A stretch of 5,772 nt of DNA. Source: Caldifarciminota bacterium. Lineage in GTDB: Bacteria > Hydrothermota > Hydrothermia > B15-G9 > WFZT01. Positions 5,048-5,772 of this stretch are shown in pieces. The stretch is from assembly GCA_026991055.1 (NCBI GenBank), contig JALXCE010000190.1, positions 1 to 5,772 on the forward strand, in the 5' to 3' direction. Below the pieces are notes generated by a model. The model had not been told where the DNA came from. It was given only the letters and a program-made list of their open reading frames with translations, and ran no database searches. Numbering within the stretch: position 1 is the stretch's first letter; each line of letters starts with the position of its first letter. A program made the translations under genes and the position numbers.

Positions 5048-5163
5048 TAAACGATGGACGTGTTTAATTTTATCCCCAATTCTTAAAAATTTCTACTTTC
5101 ATAACGAATTCATAGGGAAATTGGGCACTTTGCTTTAAAATATACCCTTCAAATTCTTGGAAA

Positions 5164-5169
5164 AGGGAG
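5164..5169 (+). promoter_or_regulatory. Probable Shine-Dalgarno site of the ricT-like gene
   Basis: AGGGAG lies 12 bases before the ATG at 5182, a little farther than usual. An in-frame TAG at 5113-5115 with no ATG between it and 5182 supports this start. I could not find a convincing promoter for this gene in the 185-bp spacer it shares with the ptsN operon. Confidence 0.5.
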
Positions 5170-5181
5170 CAAGAAACCAAC

Positions 5182-5772
5182 ATGTTCAGGAAATTTAGGA
5201 AGCATCGGAGGAAAAACAAAATACAACAACCACCTGAAAAAAAGCCCATTACAACGGTGGAAGTATCGATCATCGGTGGGGAGTATGATAAGTACATGTA
5301 TAATGGCCCCATCCCACCGGTGGGTACATTTATCTTTATTAAGCCGAAGGGTGAAGAGCACGAAATACTCGTTAAAGTAAGAGGAATGTCGAGCAGACCT
5401 GTGGAAAAAGAGATCGAATCCATGCGAATAGCTCCGGATCGTGAAGTGGCAAGGATAATGCGGAATATGACTAAGGGATATTTATGGGAGCACGAGGAAT
5501 ACCGGGATATCAAGATTACAAAAACCGAATTTGATGCCAAGACTGGCTACATAAAGTTTGATTACATCGCTGAGAGGAAGCATAAGCTCTCTAAATTTTC
5601 CATAAGACTTGCAAAGCTGCTCCATGTCAGAGTGGAATTCACGCAGGTGGGTGCTCGAGATTACGCAAAGGAGATCGGTGGGATAGGTCCCTGTGGGCGC
5701 GAACTCTGCTGCAAGTCTTTCCTTAAAGAGATTCCCTCGGTCACACTGGACATGGCAAGACAGCAGTATCTT
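5182..5772 (+). CDS. ricT: RicT/PSP1-domain protein (YaaT family), N-terminal 197 residues, cut by window edge
   Basis: The frame is open from the ATG at 5182 to the end of the window. It begins with a strongly basic segment (MFRKFRKHRRKNK), then the PSP1 N-terminal strands (about 26-70), a helical linker, the DYIAERKHKLSKFSIRLAKLL region (128-147), and the signature VEFTQVGARDYAKEIGGIGP followed by CGRELCC (171-177) and MARQQYL at the cut. GGIGPCG-x-x-LCC is diagnostic of this family. In B. subtilis, RicT works with RicA and RicF as an Fe-S-carrying complex that supports RNase Y in mRNA processing; the cysteines here fit that role. The remaining C-terminal part, expected to hold further Cys residues, is outside the window. 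It is divergent from the ptsN operon and has none of its common neighbours (DNA polymerase III delta', metG, tatD) in view. Family certain; RNase Y partnership inferred. Confidence 0.92.
   Translation, partial: MFRKFRKHRRKNKIQQPPEKKPITTVEVSIIGGEYDKYMYNGPIPPVGTFIFIKPKGEEHEILVKVRGMSSRPVEKEIESMRIAPDREVARIMRNMTKGYLWEHEEYRDIKITKTEFDAKTGYIKFDYIAERKHKLSKFSIRLAKLLHVRVEFTQVGARDYAKEIGGIGPCGRELCCKSFLKEIPSVTLDMARQQYL

Noticed and set aside
5075..5125. CCCAATT/AATTGGG inverted repeat before the ricT-like gene as an operator
   Set aside because: Only seven bases per arm with a 37-base gap in AT-rich DNA; this is within chance expectation.
5070..5540. 156-codon minus-strand open frame opposite the ricT-like gene, and the smaller one within it
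   Set aside because: It is a shadow of the clearly conserved RicT reading frame; its Ser/Phe/Cys-rich translation matches no family.

Overview
The window reads as chromosomal DNA of a bacterium, probably an uncultivated and possibly thermophilic lineage. The proteins are rich in Lys, Glu and Ile, Arg is often coded by AGA/AGG, and genes overlap by a few bases. A secreted lamin-tail protein next to a DUF3108 protein would fit groups such as WOR-3/Stahlbacteria, but that placement is inference; no rRNA or other decisive marker is present.

Layout. (1) Bases 1-504, minus strand: the N-terminal part of an exported lamin-tail-domain protein that runs off the left edge, with a near-consensus promoter placed so that its mRNA should be leaderless. 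(2) Bases 505-995: a 491-bp gene-free divergent spacer with three hairpins, one a perfect 15-bp stem with a 3-nt loop, and with the promoter and candidate operators of the next gene. (3) Bases 996-2359, plus strand: a two-gene operon, a TetR-family regulator followed (ATGA overlap) by a BtuF-like periplasmic binding protein, with no permease or ATPase beside it. (4) Bases 5047-2304, minus strand: a four-gene operon, promoter > PTS EIIA (PtsN-like) > short C4 zinc-ribbon protein > tyrosyl-tRNA synthetase > DUF3108 exported protein, with every junction overlapping by 4 or 8 bases. Its last gene overlaps the end of the BtuF-like gene tail to tail by 56 bp. (5) Bases 5182-5772, plus strand: a divergently transcribed RicT/PSP1-domain protein cut by the right edge.

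How the genes relate. The TetR protein probably controls its own operon: its promoter carries nested palindromes, one lying between the -35 and -10 boxes. The minus-strand operon mixes a phosphotransfer sensor domain, a nucleic-acid-linked zinc ribbon, tRNA charging and an envelope protein, so it looks like a housekeeping cluster and not one pathway. I found no clear mobile element, CRISPR array, tRNA or rRNA, and no convincing new multi-gene system.

The points most worth a second look are: three exported proteins whose start codons are pinned by in-frame stops immediately or one codon upstream, yet whose signal sequences are only about 10-14 residues long with no basic residue before the hydrophobic core; two promoters that imply leaderless mRNAs; the inverted-repeat architecture before the TetR gene; and the perfect hairpin in a divergent spacer where no terminator is needed.
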